DNA of 56,029 nucleotides from a virus. A model generated the notes under the pieces. That model was not told the origin of the DNA and did no database searches. It was given only the letters and a program-made list of their open reading frames with translations. This document shows positions 6,097 through 13,323 of this stretch, one piece after another. A program made the translations under genes and the position numbers. Where the stretch lies: IMG/VR virus record IMGVR_UViG_3300050821_001245, positions 1 to 56,029 of that record, one strand, 5' to 3'. Position 1 is the stretch's first letter, and each line of letters opens with the position of its first letter.

Positions 6097-6710
6097 TCAG
6101 CACCAAAGCCCTCCTGTCTCGCTCGAAATATGGCGGCGCTTGGTTAGATACTGGTTTATGGTGGCAGCGCCCCGAAGAAGTGGCGCTCAAGGCGCTGTGC
6201 GAAGATGAGGCCGAGCTAGAACGCTGCGCCGATGCTCTAGGACGCTCGCCTACAGCTATCGCTCATCGTGCGCGAGATACGGGCCTAATCCTTCCGCGTG
6301 AGTGGCGTGATGCCATCATAAAGAAGCGACCGCCGAAACCTCCGCGAGAGTTGCCACTACAATATCCCTACATCGTCAAAGTACGAGGCGAGCACGCCGA
6401 TTTGCTGGCAGTCAACGCGCTCGTCACGCGTGGCTTGCCCGATCATGTCCGCGCCGATGTTTGCCAAGAGATGATGCTGGCGCTTTGGCAGAAACAGACG
6501 ACCATCGAGGAATTGCAGAGTGATCCGGCTCTAGTCCGAAAATTCATCACCGGCTTCCGAAAGGCGAATCTTGAAGGCGGCGGATACGCCCTCTCGTTAG
6601 ATGTTCCGATGCGCGACGGGCGAAGCTGGTACGACGTTTTACCGGACAATTCGTCGGACGAGAATTATGACGATGACGACGAATGGGCGTCATTAACGGA
6701 GGGTGAATGA
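6084..6710 (+). CDS. Sigma-70-like / HTH regulatory protein
   Basis: 208 aa. Residues 32-72 look like a GcrA- or sigma-like HTH (LKALCEDEAELERCADALGR, SPTAIAHRARDTGL). Residues 115-140 (LVTRGLPDHVRADVCQEMMLALW) resemble sigma-70 region 2, and LSLDVPMRDGRSWYDVLPDN (about 171-190) resembles the SLDAPxxDDG..LxDLLPD stretch that follows region 3 in many sigma factors. The tail is strongly acidic. It likely binds host RNA polymerase to switch phage transcription. The homology is by motif only; region 4 is not evident. Confidence 0.6.
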   Translation: MLELISTKALLSRSKYGGAWLDTGLWWQRPEEVALKALCEDEAELERCADALGRSPTAIAHRARDTGLILPREWRDAIIKKRPPKPPRELPLQYPYIVKVRGEHADLLAVNALVTRGLPDHVRADVCQEMMLALWQKQTTIEELQSDPALVRKFITGFRKANLEGGGYALSLDVPMRDGRSWYDVLPDNSSDENYDDDDEWASLTEGE

Positions 6711-6802
6711 CGGACGATGAACGAGTCATGCTGAAACGCCGCGCCCAAATCTTGCGCGCAACCGCCGCTGACGGAACGAAGTTAGAAGAGGAAAATCGAT
6801 GA
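6707..6802 (+). CDS. Very small coupled protein
   Basis: 31 aa between two ATGA overlaps (6707..6710 and 6799..6802). Sequence is basic then acidic: MTDDERVMLKRRAQILRATA. Too short for domain assignment; the double coupling is the evidence. Confidence 0.45.
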   Translation: MTDDERVMLKRRAQILRATAADGTKLEEENR

Positions 6803-6996
6803 AGCATTTGGCTTTGATTATATTTCTCAGCACCACCGCACCTGCGATGGCAGAACTCCCGACATATCACGATGTCTACGATGCTTCCGGTCATGTAATC
6901 GCCTCTCATTGGACCTGTGAGACGAAACAATGCCGGAAGGATTGGCCGTATCTGCGCCATCATCGGCGCCCCGCTGACGGAACGAAGGGGGAGTAG
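6799..6996 (+). CDS. Small secreted protein
   Basis: 65 aa beginning in an ATGA overlap. Residues 1-18 are a Sec signal peptide (LALIIFLSTTAPAMA, cleavage after AMA). The mature part has two Cys (C40, C45) and Tyr/His-rich segments. An exported or periplasmic protein; function unknown. The 3' end repeats the GCTGACGGAACGAAG motif also present in the gene just before it, a short duplication. Confidence 0.6.
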   Translation: MKHLALIIFLSTTAPAMAELPTYHDVYDASGHVIASHWTCETKQCRKDWPYLRHHRRPADGTKGE

Positions 6997-7238
6997 ATGG
7001 CCAGCCTGTTCAAGCGCGTTGCCGACAAGCCGCACAAGCTGCCCAAGCGTTGGACGCTGCTATCATCCGTGCTGAACGCCAGAACCTAGTCCAAGACGTG
7101 CAGGAAATCGAGGACCGCGCCCGTGCGTTAGGGCTGCATGTCACCGCACATGCGATCAACCGCGCCAAGAATGCGCTCGGCTGGGAGATCGCAGGCAATA
7201 TCGAGCAGGCCGGTAAAGCATCGAGAGGCGAGAGATGA
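6997..7238 (+). pseudogene. Small helical protein gene, apparently frameshifted
   Basis: ATG 6997 follows an excellent GGGGGAG ribosome-binding site but its frame stops after 30 codons. From about 7005 another frame is open to 7238 and codes for a coherent helical protein (AAQAAQALDAAIIRAERQNL, then QEIEDRARALGLHVTAHAIN) whose only start is an unsupported TTG at 7050. A one-base slip near 7030 would fuse MASLFKRVADK to that frame. The stop overlaps the next ATG (ATGA). So a frameshift mutation, sequencing error or programmed shift is likely. Confidence 0.5.
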
Positions 7239-7426
7239 CCGATCATTCAAAGCCCGTAATTGAATGCACGCAAGCTGCCCCGTGGGACCGGATAACTCGC
7301 GGCCGAGTACGTCATCATGGAGCGCACGAAATCGGAGATCAGCAATCCGGCTGGCCGGGCGGTGACATCGTTAGAGTGCGGTGCCGTTGGTGCGGCCATG
7401 AATGGACTGAGGAATTGGCCCAATGA
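7235..7426 (+). CDS. Small zinc-binding hypothetical protein
   Basis: 63 aa starting in an ATGA overlap. A C-terminal CRWCGHEW motif suggests half of a zinc ribbon, with C11 or His residues as possible other ligands. Stop overlaps the next start. Function unknown. Confidence 0.6.
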   Translation: MTDHSKPVIECTQAAPWDRITRGRVRHHGAHEIGDQQSGWPGGDIVRVRCRWCGHEWTEELAQ

Positions 7427-8193
7427 CCACACCATCAAAGCCCGAAAACGAGCGGCTGCTATCTTTGGCTGATTCGATAGAGTCAGGGGCAGCTAACTTC
7501 TATCAGATTCACCATCTGATCGGTGATCAGCCCTCTCAAGTACCGCAGGCGCTTGTTGTGGCGGCATTGCGCGCCTTTGGCGCTGCTGCCCAATCAAAGC
7601 ACGAGGCTGTCGCGCCCTTTCCGCCGCCGCCTCACGGCTGGACCTGCTTCCATTGTGGCGAGACGTTCCACACGGTTGCTTCAGCGAGCGAACATTTCGG
7701 ATCAGCTGTAGCCGACAAGCCTGGCTGCGTCCTCAAGTCAGAGCGCGGATTGCTTGAGCATATCCGAGAAACCGAGTTGAAGCGCGATGAGCTTGAAGTT
7801 CGCCTAACTATGGCGAGGGTCGGTGGCGACAAGGTAATGGAGGATGAAGCGGTCGAACGCTTCTATGCTTGCCGCTCGGATTGGATGCATCGGCCGCTAT
7901 CATTCCCGCCACATGACCGCGTGTCGCAATGGAAGCCCGGCGATCTGCGTTGCGATACCTGCGACAACGGCATCGACAAAAGCTGGGTCGCTTGTCCCTA
8001 TTGCGGGTCACCGCAGTCACAGGAAGTCAAAGCCGAAGAACTGGCAGATCAACTCGCTGAAACAGTGTTCTTCAAGCCGCTTAGCGAGATGGACGACAGT
8101 CACGATGAATATGGTCCGTCTTGGACGAAGGATGATTTGCGCGAAGCAGCAACTACCATCCTCGCCAAGTACGACGTGAGGGCAAAGCGATGA
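7423..8193 (+). CDS. Zinc-finger phage protein
   Basis: 256 aa. Residues 1-58 are a helical domain. Residues 66-90 carry WTCFHCGETFHTVASASEHF, a C2H2-like finger found in rhizobial phage proteins. A second zinc site, CDTCDNGIDKSWVACPYC (about residues 185-202), is a four-Cys ribbon. The C-terminal part is an acidic helix region. Several domains suggest a nucleic-acid- or protein-binding adaptor; the actual role is not known. Confidence 0.7.
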   Translation: MTTPSKPENERLLSLADSIESGAANFYQIHHLIGDQPSQVPQALVVAALRAFGAAAQSKHEAVAPFPPPPHGWTCFHCGETFHTVASASEHFGSAVADKPGCVLKSERGLLEHIRETELKRDELEVRLTMARVGGDKVMEDEAVERFYACRSDWMHRPLSFPPHDRVSQWKPGDLRCDTCDNGIDKSWVACPYCGSPQSQEVKAEELADQLAETVFFKPLSEMDDSHDEYGPSWTKDDLREAATTILAKYDVRAKR

Positions 8194-8603
8194 GTGACGT
8201 TGACATTACGATTCGACTTCGCAATGCGGCGTGGGGGCATCACCAGAAGATGCGCGATGAAGCCGCCGACGCAATTGAAGCTCTGCGCGCTCAGGTCGAG
8301 GAAATGAATAACCAGAAGGACGACGCTTATGAAGAGCGAAACCAAGTGGTCGCGGCTCTTGCACGACTGTTTCCTTCTGGACTCGCTCGCACCAACATTC
8401 CTGGATGGTCCGCCGACTGGCACGGCTGTGTCTACATTGATCTCCCTACCGGCCAAGTGTCTTGGCATTACCACGATAGCCACTCCGCTTTCTTCGCCGG
8501 GTTGCCGCCTTACGCGGGTTCATGGGATGGACACGACACTCCGCAGAAGTACCGGCGCCTAGCAGCGCTTTCTTCATTCACATCGGACGAAAGCCATGGC
8601 TGA
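8190..8603 (+). CDS. Conserved hypothetical phage protein
   Basis: 137 aa, coupled by an ATGA overlap. Residues 20-60 form a coiled coil (DAIEALRAQVEEMNNQKDDA). Residues 70-128 are a Trp/His-rich domain (WSADWHGCVYIDLPTGQVSW, YHDSHSAFF) that I recognise as common in phages of Rhizobiales, with no assigned function. The C-terminus overlaps the next gene. Confidence 0.7.
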   Translation: MSDVDITIRLRNAAWGHHQKMRDEAADAIEALRAQVEEMNNQKDDAYEERNQVVAALARLFPSGLARTNIPGWSADWHGCVYIDLPTGQVSWHYHDSHSAFFAGLPPYAGSWDGHDTPQKYRRLAALSSFTSDESHG

Positions 8604-8841
8604 CCTGACCGGACCAATCGGATTTCAGCACATCGAGACCGCGCCTCGCGACGGCACGTTCATTCGGCTGCGCTTCCGTCCAGGTCTTTCGCGCGAAGAA
8701 CGCGAGGCCGTTGGTCAATGGCAAATCCATCCGCTTATGCCTGCCGGCGGCGCGTGGCTTGACCCGGAGGGATACTACATCACACCCGGCGCGCTCTTTT
8801 GGGCGCCACTCCCCGCAACTGACACAACAAAGGAACCATAA
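8596..8841 (+). CDS. DUF551-like small protein
   Basis: 81 aa. The phrase HIETAPRDGTFIRLRF and the later GALFWAPLP follow the pattern of small phage proteins with 'taPrDGt' and a terminal 'tHWmPLP' (DUF551-like). Function unknown. Only two bases separate it from the next gene. Confidence 0.6.
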   Translation: MADLTGPIGFQHIETAPRDGTFIRLRFRPGLSREEREAVGQWQIHPLMPAGGAWLDPEGYYITPGALFWAPLPATDTTKEP

Positions 8842-8843
8842 CA

Positions 8844-9050
8844 ATGGCACGCTCGAAGGACGCCCCGAAACCGCTGACCGCGCTAAAGCATGATTTCTAT
8901 GCGTCGGTAGATAACGTGATCGCCCAAGCCATCATGGTGATCCAGGCGAACGAATTTGCGCTCAAGCATGATCTAGTCAAGGAGCCGGCAAAAACCGAAA
9001 TGGCGAAGGTCACCGCCGCATTTCGTGCGGCCGTATTCACAGACGAATGA
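8844..9050 (+). CDS. Small hypothetical protein
   Basis: 68 aa; helical throughout (FYASVDNVIAQAIMVIQANE). Preceded by AAAGGAACC. Stop overlaps the next ATG (ATGA). No domain recognised. Confidence 0.6.
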   Translation: MARSKDAPKPLTALKHDFYASVDNVIAQAIMVIQANEFALKHDLVKEPAKTEMAKVTAAFRAAVFTDE

Positions 9051-9265
9051 TCGCACCTGAGAAAATCCCAACTACGCCTGACGCCTTCAAGTCGTGGATC
9101 GATGCTGCTTGCGTCTCGTGGTCCCCAGAGCTTATGACGCGGGCATATCATGCGTGGGAGGCGATGGCTGGTAAGCCACACCGCACTGTGGTAGATATCG
9201 ATACGTTCAAGGCGAGCTACGCGGAGCGGCTTCGGGTAGAGCACCGCAACAAGAGCGCGGCGTAG
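9047..9265 (+). CDS. Small hypothetical protein
   Basis: 72 aa beginning in an ATGA overlap. Two helices, with a Trp-rich central stretch (WIDAACVSWSPELMTRAYHAW). No domain recognised. Confidence 0.55.
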   Translation: MIAPEKIPTTPDAFKSWIDAACVSWSPELMTRAYHAWEAMAGKPHRTVVDIDTFKASYAERLRVEHRNKSAA

Positions 9266-9274
9266 GAGGGAACG

Positions 9275-9505
9275 ATGGATGATGGCGCGGAAGTGACGAG
9301 ACATGGTGTATTGGATATGCAGGTCTGTGTTCCGGCCGATTGGGATGACCACGCGGTCAAGCGGTTTGCCGATCGTGAGAACCTGTGCGGCACTTCAAAC
9401 GGCTGGTTCGTGCGGAAGGAAGGCGACAACGCGCTAGCCGGTTCGCCCGAGCGAGTGCCCTGCGATAGCCGGCCGGGCTTCGTCCACATTATGCTCGATG
9501 CCTGA
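9275..9505 (+). CDS. Conserved hypothetical phage protein
   Basis: 76 aa with GGAGGGAAC before ATG. The signature HGVLDMQVCVPADW, then CGTSNGWFVRKEGD and GFVHIMLDA, defines a family I recall widely in phages of Rhizobiales. Compact alpha/beta, no catalytic motif, function unknown. Confidence 0.7.
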   Translation: MDDGAEVTRHGVLDMQVCVPADWDDHAVKRFADRENLCGTSNGWFVRKEGDNALAGSPERVPCDSRPGFVHIMLDA

Positions 9506-9521
9506 CCGTCAAGGGAGATGA

Positions 9522-10265
9522 ATGATGAATATTGCCGCCCTTACGGGCTTTAGGTTTTTCGAGCGCCGCTATCCTCACGGATGGGAGCTCCGCCTCTCGT
9601 GGGCCGAAATCACTAGTGGGCTCGGCTGCGCCATTGCCTTGTGCCTGTTCGAGGAACATTTCTCCCTGCACATCCATCTCGGATGGCCGAATCTCTTTCT
9701 CAAGCTGCCGTTCCTACAACGCTGGCATCGCGACCCGCACGAGATGATGGAAAAGTGGGGCTTTTCCCTGCACCGCGCTGACGGCCATTTCAGTTGGGGC
9801 AGGCATACCAAAATCCTCCACTGGCCGTGGTCATGGGACTGGGTGCGAACATCGCTACTGCTGGCGGATGGTACTTGGTGTCACGAGACGTTGCGACGGC
9901 GTGCCGATTTTCCGAACTATCCGCTCGCGCGCTCTGAGAAAAAGCCGTGGGGAACGTTCTACAAGATCAAGGACGATCTGGCATGGAGCGAGACATATCC
10001 ATATCGCTATGTGCTTCGGAGCGGAGAGGTTCAAGAACGCGAGGCCACTGTCAAGGTTGAGGAACGCGAGTGGCGCTGGCGATGGTTCAAATGGTTGCCA
10101 TTCCCTCGAATGATCCGGCGCGTGATCGACGTTCATTTTAGCGACGAGGTTGGCGAACAATCCGGCTCATGGAAGGGCGGCACGATTGGCTGCGGCTATG
10201 ATCTGCGACCGCAGGAAATGCCGATCGAGGCGCTGCGGCGGATGGAAAACGAACGCAAGTTCTGA
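9522..10265 (+). CDS. Conserved hypothetical phage protein
   Basis: 247 aa with an AGGGAGATGA ribosome-binding site before the ATG pair. Trp- and His-rich (FSLHIHLGWPNLF, KILHWPWSWDW) with a conserved C-terminal block GGTIGCGYDLRPQEMPIEAL and RMENERKF. I recall this family in alphaproteobacterial phages, often in the early region, with no assigned role. No signal peptide or clear membrane segment. Confidence 0.7.
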   Translation: MMNIAALTGFRFFERRYPHGWELRLSWAEITSGLGCAIALCLFEEHFSLHIHLGWPNLFLKLPFLQRWHRDPHEMMEKWGFSLHRADGHFSWGRHTKILHWPWSWDWVRTSLLLADGTWCHETLRRRADFPNYPLARSEKKPWGTFYKIKDDLAWSETYPYRYVLRSGEVQEREATVKVEEREWRWRWFKWLPFPRMIRRVIDVHFSDEVGEQSGSWKGGTIGCGYDLRPQEMPIEALRRMENERKF

Positions 10266-10288
10266 CCGCTTTCATAGGGAGAGAATGA

Positions 10289-10726
10289 ATGTCGGAAACC
10301 GTGACGATCGAACTCAAGCGAACGACTTGCTGGTGCGGAACGCCGTTCGCTGTGCCGGCGCGGTTGCTCGAAAGCGCCCAGAATGCCGCTCATACCATCC
10401 ACTGCCCGCATGGGCACACCTTGACGTGGAAGGAAACTGAGGTTGACCGCCTGCGCCGCGAGCGCGACCGCCTGAAGCAGGACCAAGCGCGGTTAGAGGA
10501 CGAAAAGCGAGAGGCGTGGGCAACAGCTAATGCTCAAAAAGAGCGAGCTGAGAAGGCCGAGCGTCTCAAGAAACGGCTAGAGAAACGGGCATCCTCTGGC
10601 ACTTGCCCCTGCTGCAATCGGACCTTCGCGAACATGGCCGAGCACATGAAGCACCAGCACCCCGAGTTCGTTGCGGATGGCGGCGCTAAGGTTGTGCCGA
10701 TCAAACGCAAAGCCATTCATCAGTAG
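10289..10726 (+). CDS. Zinc-finger/coiled-coil phage protein
   Basis: 145 aa with AGGGAGAGA upstream. An N-terminal Cys site (CWCGTPF, later CPHGH) is followed by an approximately 60-residue coiled coil (about residues 50-105, rich in Glu/Lys/Arg) and a C-terminal C2H2 finger (CPCCNRTFANMAEHMKHQH). The architecture, finger-coil-finger, recurs in many phages. DNA binding is plausible but unproven. Confidence 0.75.
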   Translation: MSETVTIELKRTTCWCGTPFAVPARLLESAQNAAHTIHCPHGHTLTWKETEVDRLRRERDRLKQDQARLEDEKREAWATANAQKERAEKAERLKKRLEKRASSGTCPCCNRTFANMAEHMKHQHPEFVADGGAKVVPIKRKAIHQ

Positions 10727-10735
10727 CGACAGAGC

Positions 10736-11146
10736 ATGACCGTCACCGCCAAAATTCTTGCATTGACCGAACGACACCCGCAATTGTCGTCTCGGGCCAT
10801 CGCTGAGCGGCTGGGTTGCCATCATGCTTATGTGCGCACAGCCTGGCATCGGGCGGGAATATTTCGACGGAAACACGACCCGGCTGTTGTTTATGACCCA
10901 ATTGGAAAGATGACGATCATAGTTCAACGGGCGCTTGCAGAGCAACGAGATCGTCTTGTTGAGTTTGCTGAACAAAACGCGCGATTTCATGAAGCGCAGA
11001 TCGGAACAGCAAAACAGGCGAGAGTCATTCCAGAGCCGCAGCTATCGCAGTTCAAAGCCCAGCATTGGCGGATTTTGGCAAAGGCGATCAAGGAAAGCTG
11101 CAATCCGATTGATCCGTCACTCTCGAATGGAGAGCGTGGCGTATGA
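10736..11146 (+). CDS. HTH DNA-binding protein
   Basis: 136 aa. Residues 1-40 are a helix-turn-helix (ILALTERHPQLSSRAIAERL, GCHHAYVRTAWHRAGI) of the MarR/resolvase-like recognition type. The rest is helical and basic. A late-early regulator or recombination accessory protein is possible. Its stop overlaps the next ATG. Confidence 0.65.
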   Translation: MTVTAKILALTERHPQLSSRAIAERLGCHHAYVRTAWHRAGIFRRKHDPAVVYDPIGKMTIIVQRALAEQRDRLVEFAEQNARFHEAQIGTAKQARVIPEPQLSQFKAQHWRILAKAIKESCNPIDPSLSNGERGV

Positions 11147-11349
11147 GAGTTTCAGCGAGCTATCTTGAGCGGGTGGCAAGAGACTGGCAGCATGCATTTG
11201 AGGCCGCTCACGGCAAGCCTGCTCCTAGTATAATTTGGCAAAAAGGCTGGTTCGTAATCGAAAGCACTCGATGGCGTTATCGTCGTGCGGCCATTGAAGA
11301 AATGACTAAGACGCTGCGCAAGGGCTTCACCGAGCCACCGCATTCTTGA
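11143..11349 (+). CDS. Small hypothetical protein
   Basis: 68 aa starting in an ATGA overlap. Basic, Trp-rich (IIWQKGWFVIESTRWRYRRA), one alpha/beta unit. No recognised family. Confidence 0.6.
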   Translation: MRVSASYLERVARDWQHAFEAAHGKPAPSIIWQKGWFVIESTRWRYRRAAIEEMTKTLRKGFTEPPHS

Positions 11350-11364
11350 CCGATTAATGATCCG

Positions 11365-11625
11365 ATGAGCATCACCTTCTATTTCATAGGGACGGCGCTT
11401 CTTGCCGGCGCTCTTTATGCGATCGGCTGGTGGCGCGGCTATGACTGCGGTCGGGCTGAGGGATATAGGATCGGATGCAACCACGGGCTTGGGCATAGAT
11501 ATGTCAGCGTCAAGCAGAGGTGCGATTTTTTCGAAGCTGAATGCAAGAAACTCAGCCTCCGAATTCGTAATCAGCGGCTCGCCCTACGCCGCCGCATGGC
11601 GCAATTGGCGCAACCGCATTCTTGA
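11365..11625 (+). CDS. Small membrane protein, last gene of the rightward operon
   Basis: 86 aa. Residues 3-23 are a membrane helix (TFYFIGTALLAGALYAIGWW), followed by a Cys/Gly-rich stretch (YDCGRAEGYRIGCNHG) and a basic coiled-coil tail. The layout resembles phage inner-membrane accessory proteins such as Rz-like spanin components, but no lipoprotein partner overlaps it. Confidence 0.55.
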   Translation: MSITFYFIGTALLAGALYAIGWWRGYDCGRAEGYRIGCNHGLGHRYVSVKQRCDFFEAECKKLSLRIRNQRLALRRRMAQLAQPHS

Positions 11626-11679
11626 GCAGAGACAGCCGTAAGGCTCCGCTTTTGTGGGCAAGGATAGCTAATCCTCCGC
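11626..11679. terminator. Short convergent intergenic region, weak terminator candidates
   Basis: Between the rightward early operon and the end of the leftward late unit. Two short stems are visible: AGCC/GGCT followed by CCGCTTTTG, and AGGAT/ATCCT separated by AGCTA. Both are weak; convergence of two long operons is the main reason to expect a terminator here. Confidence 0.35.
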
Positions 11680-12360
11680 TCACGGTACCCAGTTCGCAAA
11701 TCCTATTGGAGAAGTTCCGATGTATGGTGAACTTCCAGTGTTCAAGGTCCAAGCATTGTTGGCTACGCCGCTAGTGCTTCCGAAGGTCGCATAGATGACG
11801 TATGGATTGCCCCCTGTTGTCAGGGCAATACCTCCAGTATTGGTTGATGGATTGGCTGGCGCGCTATTATTCCAATTCCCCGGCGTCCCACTGACTTTCT
11901 TGAACCAGATTGTATGATTGTCGAAATCTCCAGCAATACCAACAGTGTCACCAGACGCCAAGGCGATTGCCACGCCAGTATCAGCAAAGAATGCGATAAT
12001 CTTTCCGCTCTGTAACGGGTAGATTGCTGCGCCACCTCCTGCGCTGTCTCCCTGTGTGCTGAAGGATGTGGAATCCAGTGCAATGCCAATGGCGAAGTTT
12101 ATCCCTCCGGGATCAGCAGTGACAGTTGCCTCAGCGTAGAACTTGCCAGAGCTATGTCCGCTGGCATTAGCAAGACGAGCGCCTTGATTATTGCTGGTTG
12201 TGCCAGTGTTTGTTGCGGTAAGATTGCCGTTGGTCAGGGCAACTGCCGTTACCGTGCTGGTGTCAAATGTTGCTGTCTGAGGCTGGTGGCCGTGGATGAA
12301 TGCGGCCGAAGGTAGCGCCAGCAAAAGAAGAAGTATGGAAATATACAGGAAACGACGCAT
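11680..12360 (-). CDS. Exported SPRY-like virion or surface protein
   Basis: 226 aa with GGAGGATAG before ATG. Residues 1-20 form a Sec signal peptide (FLYISILLLLLALPSAAF). The mature part resembles a SPRY/concanavalin-like beta sandwich: SGKFYAEATVTADPGGINFA, GDTVGIAGDFDNHTIWFKK and a terminal YIGTSPIGFANWVP. Such domains bind ligands and occur in phage fibres. It is the last gene of the late unit. It lies in the same reading frame as the upstream gene, separated by a single TAG directly followed by its ATG. Confidence 0.7.
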   Translation of the reverse strand: MRRFLYISILLLLLALPSAAFIHGHQPQTATFDTSTVTAVALTNGNLTATNTGTTSNNQGARLANASGHSSGKFYAEATVTADPGGINFAIGIALDSTSFSTQGDSAGGGAAIYPLQSGKIIAFFADTGVAIALASGDTVGIAGDFDNHTIWFKKVSGTPGNWNNSAPANPSTNTGGIALTTGGNPYVIYATFGSTSGVANNAWTLNTGSSPYIGTSPIGFANWVP

Positions 12361-13296
12361 CTATCCTCCAATGATAAATCCGCCGCTTGATCCGCTGCTC
12401 GGTGCTGTAATCGTGATACCAGTGTTCAGACCATAATCTTGAGAACTTGTAGCAGCGAAAGTTCCTCCACCAGTCCACGTTGTATTCTTAAAACTTGTCC
12501 AAGATAAAGTGGGAGAATTGGCACTGCTAATCGTGGCAACAGCATTGGAAGTAATACCATCTGACGCGATCAAAATTGGGTTAGCAGCCGCCTGTGATGA
12601 CTCTATTAAGTTAGTGATCGTCGTTGTCACTCCATTTGGAAATAGAACACTATTTGGTGCAGTTATAGTAAGTGAAGCAAAAGTATTTGCACCAGAAATC
12701 TTTATACCGCCTCGTGCGCTGCCTCCAATTGTTAAAGCATTATAGGTCAAACCCCCTCCGTTAAAATTTACTGGAGAAGTCGAACTTCCAGTAATAGAAA
12801 TCGTTGAACTATTTGCATTAAAAGTTAGATTTGTAGTAACGCTCATGGTCCATGCGGCATTGCCCGCAGTAGTTCCATTCATAGTCCATGTACCATTACC
12901 CATTTTTAATGTTCTAGTTCCTGTACCAGTGCCACTGAAGGCATTATTTGCTACGCTCAATGTTACGTTGTTGTTATTAACGCTGAAATCAAGAACGCAT
13001 CCCGTTGTGGACGCCGTACAAGCTCCCATCGTGATTGATTGAACAGTGATGGTTGTGTTCACTGTGATGGTGCATGTCACACCTCCTGTGCAACTATTAG
13101 CATCGAGTGTAACAGTATCTCCTGAGCCTGGCACCGACGATCCGCCAGAACCTCCACTGGTCGTTGACCAGATCGAAGTTGTTGAGGCATCCCAAGTGCA
13201 AGTTGATGTGCAGGCAACAAGGAAACGTGCTGCTGCATGTGCCGAAACTGGTAGCAAGATAAACATTAGGATGAGTAGTGCAGCTAGGCATTTCAT
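12361..13296 (-). CDS. Exported beta-rich virion-associated protein
   Basis: 311 aa with GGGAG upstream. Residues 1-22 are a signal peptide (ALLILMFILLPVSAHA). The rest is Thr/Ser/Asn/Gly-rich and repetitive (short strands such as TVTLDANS, TITVNTTI, LTFNANSSTISI), typical of a beta-helix or beta-solenoid adhesin or fibre. The N-terminal repeats resemble the regularly spaced beta strands of phage tail-spike-type passengers. The TAG stop touches the next ATG. Confidence 0.65.
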   Translation of the reverse strand: MKCLAALLILMFILLPVSAHAAARFLVACTSTCTWDASTTSIWSTTSGGSGGSSVPGSGDTVTLDANSCTGGVTCTITVNTTITVQSITMGACTASTTGCVLDFSVNNNNVTLSVANNAFSGTGTGTRTLKMGNGTWTMNGTTAGNAAWTMSVTTNLTFNANSSTISITGSSTSPVNFNGGGLTYNALTIGGSARGGIKISGANTFASLTITAPNSVLFPNGVTTTITNLIESSQAAANPILIASDGITSNAVATISSANSPTLSWTSFKNTTWTGGGTFAATSSQDYGLNTGITITAPSSGSSGGFIIGG

Positions 13297-13323
13297 GACT
13301 TCACACTCCCAAAGTCACACAGG

